Below, in pieces: positions 62,424 through 64,000 of a DNA stretch of 64,000 bases (its first letter is position 1; every line of letters begins with the position of its first letter). Below the pieces are notes generated by a model that did no database searches, had not been told where the DNA came from, and saw nothing but the letters and a program-made list of their open reading frames with translations. The stretch is from Pseudocercospora fijiensis CIRAD86 (taxonomy: Eukaryota > Ascomycota > Dothideomycetes > Mycosphaerellales > Mycosphaerellaceae), in NCBI RefSeq assembly GCF_000340215.1, contig NW_006921536.1, positions 64,583-128,582 on the forward strand, given 5' to 3'. Made by a program: the position numbers and the translations under genes.

Positions 62424-64000
62424 ATGATCCGGACTCTCTCGACGATGGCACGCTCTCCGAAGACGAATCTACTCGAGCTGCCAGTAGAACTCATCGCTTT
62501 GATCTTCACTTATCTCGATGATGAAGATGTCTTCGCTGGCCGGCTCGCGAACAAAGCTCTTGAAGAAGCCTCATTTGCTCTTTTCGGCAAGCGTTTCTTC
62601 CGCAAGAAAGGCTTTATGGTCACTAGCCTCGCTCTTGAATGCCTTCGATCCATAGCAGACCACCAGAAGCTGAGAAAGTACATCCAGCACATTTGGTTCA
62701 ATCCGGACTGCTTCACTTTTGCCCGACCAGAATGTGCTCCGGACGATGAGGATTCTGATATGGATGATGCCGACGAGCTGATCACCCCATTCGAGAGAGA
62801 TCCAGAGGCTCCCGTTGGAGAATTTGACAAGCTTGCCAGGCAGTATGAAGCTTATCGACAAGTCATGCGAGACCACGCGCAGCTTTTGCATACAAACAAG
62901 CTCGAAACCACACTTGCCGCCATCATGGGGAAATTGCCCAACATTACCACAATAGGCATGCGGAGAAGCGAAGAATACAGCCCGTATGGCTGGTCTATAC
63001 TTCAAGACGCTGTTGGAGAGGATCCGCGAGTGCTCGGGCCCATACCATCTGGGCCTGTCTACAGCTTATCTGGGCCCACGAATCTCTTCATTGCCATCAT
63101 AAAGGCGACTGCCAACGCGAAAGTCAGCTTGGAGAGACTGTATACGGATGCGATTGAGATAGACAATGTTCGAGACGACTTGCCGCATGGGCTGTCTCAA
63201 GCAACACTCGATGCGGCGTGCAGCTCGGTCCTGTATATCGAGCTGAATGCTGTCAAAGGTTGGCTCAACACCAGATGGGAACTGGCCTCACAACCATACA
63301 ACACGCTCCGTCGACCGGAAGACTTCGGATCTGGCCTGACGAGACTACTGAAGGCGACTTGCAATCTGAAAGAGCTCGGCCTACAGATCTTCCCAGACAG
63401 GAAACAATCACATTTACTAGCCCCTAGCGCACGAAATCCAGACAGCTGGCGCTTGAGCTATCCCTACGTCGCGCTGCAAAGGCTCTCCTCAGCTGTGTCT
63501 CTTTCGAATCTGACACGCGTGAAGCTGGAGAAAGTCACTACCACGTCGGCCACGCTTAAGGCGTTTCTAATGCCATGTGCGAAGAACCTCGAAAGTCTCA
63601 AAATTAGAGACGTTCGACTTTTGTCGTCGGCCCAAACATCTCCGACCAACCCTGCGGTCTTCGCGACATACAGTGAAGACGAAGAACGACCATGGCAAAC
63701 ATTCTTCTCTTTCCTGCTTGGCTCATGCCCGGGACTTTCGTACATACTCTTTCACCATTTGATGCACGCCCGCGGAACAATCTTGTTCACAGAAGAAACC
63801 CCACCTCCTATGCCTGCGGAAGAACTAGATTTCCTGATCAATCATGTACCGCCCTCTTATGGTGAATCCGGCTTGTTTACAAAGTACCAGCATATGAGTT
63901 TACGGGCAGAAGACAGAGGCAGTGTCGAGAAGGAATTGCATAGGGTTGTAGAACAACATTGGTATCATCAGCCCTTGTTTTCATACACCATGGATGAAGA
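62424..64000 (+). CDS. F-box-like protein, partial (runs off the right edge)
   Basis: Continuous open frame from the ATG at 62424 (another in frame at 62445) to the window end without a stop: about 525 codons so far. The N-terminus LLELPVELIALIFTYLDDED then VFAGRLANKALEEAS fits an F-box (LPxELxxxIFxYL). The rest is helical with repeated Leu patterns (LRKYIQHIWFNPD, NLKELGLQIFPD, NLTRVKLEKVTTT, NLESLKIRDVRLL), which resemble degenerate leucine-rich repeats. An acidic patch (PDDEDSDMDDADE) sits near residue 100. If functional, it would recruit a substrate to an SCF ubiquitin ligase (inference). The 3' end is outside the window. Confidence 0.75.
   Translation, partial: MIRTLSTMARSPKTNLLELPVELIALIFTYLDDEDVFAGRLANKALEEASFALFGKRFFRKKGFMVTSLALECLRSIADHQKLRKYIQHIWFNPDCFTFARPECAPDDEDSDMDDADELITPFERDPEAPVGEFDKLARQYEAYRQVMRDHAQLLHTNKLETTLAAIMGKLPNITTIGMRRSEEYSPYGWSILQDAVGEDPRVLGPIPSGPVYSLSGPTNLFIAIIKATANAKVSLERLYTDAIEIDNVRDDLPHGLSQATLDAACSSVLYIELNAVKGWLNTRWELASQPYNTLRRPEDFGSGLTRLLKATCNLKELGLQIFPDRKQSHLLAPSARNPDSWRLSYPYVALQRLSSAVSLSNLTRVKLEKVTTTSATLKAFLMPCAKNLESLKIRDVRLLSSAQTSPTNPAVFATYSEDEERPWQTFFSFLLGSCPGLSYILFHHLMHARGTILFTEETPPPMPAEELDFLINHVPPSYGESGLFTKYQHMSLRAEDRGSVEKELHRVVEQHWYHQPLFSYTMDE

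Noticed and set aside
1..64000. CRISPR arrays, phage genes, bacterial-style operons or rRNA genes
   Set aside because: No regularly spaced repeats with unique spacers and no such genes seen; intron-bearing fungal genes argue against bacterial systems.

Overview
The window reads as nuclear DNA of a filamentous ascomycete, most likely a Dothideomycete (the order is inference). Genes have 0-4 short introns of about 49-97 nt with GT..AG ends. Housekeeping proteins are of fungal type: Rfc3, AP-2 mu, Orc2, 5-aminolevulinate synthase and a TRK potassium transporter. The repeats show repeat-induced point mutation (RIP): almost no CpA/TpG, abundant TpA, retained CpG, and TAG stops at ancestral Trp and Gln codons.

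Layout. (1) 1 to about 13.6 kb is a RIP-mutated transposon island. An old Ty3/gypsy element on the minus strand is split by a younger complete gypsy element (1281-8026, LTRs both intact in length, one 100-N gap). A Mutator-like (MULE) DNA transposon (10492-13713) with a perfect 9-bp target duplication ends 157 bp before the RFC3 start codon. (2) 13.7-40.0 kb is gene-rich: RFC3 with a frameshifted C-terminus, a thioredoxin-like protein without cysteines, a decayed amino-acid permease, a UBA plus BTB-like protein, a divergent AP-2 mu/ORC2 pair, a J-domain protein, a small secreted six-cysteine protein, a 120-bp tandem repeat, a WW-domain protein, a cupin, a 3-hydroxyisobutyrate-type dehydrogenase and several unknown proteins. 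(3) About 40.05-48.64 kb is a second RIP island made of another MULE and a PIF/Harbinger-type element. (4) 48.65-64.0 kb is again gene-rich: a secreted GMC oxidoreductase, 5-aminolevulinate synthase, a small secreted protein, TRK, a quinone-oxidoreductase-like enzyme, a protein with an N-myristoylation/palmitoylation-type N-terminus, and an F-box-like protein cut by the window end.

The genes do not form a pathway cluster; most are unrelated housekeeping or unknown single genes. The most informative structure is the RIP boundary. At the gene-facing ends of both islands the terminal transposon is unmutated for its last 60-140 bp, so the two TIRs of one element can be compared base by base, and the neighbouring genes look untouched. 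I found no gene set that clearly makes up a new multi-gene system. The items most worth a second look are the RIP boundaries, the RFC3 frameshift, the cysteine-less thioredoxin fold, the unknown UBA/BTB-like protein, the secreted cysteine-rich protein, the hairpin-bearing 120-bp repeat and the motif shared by the two MULEs.
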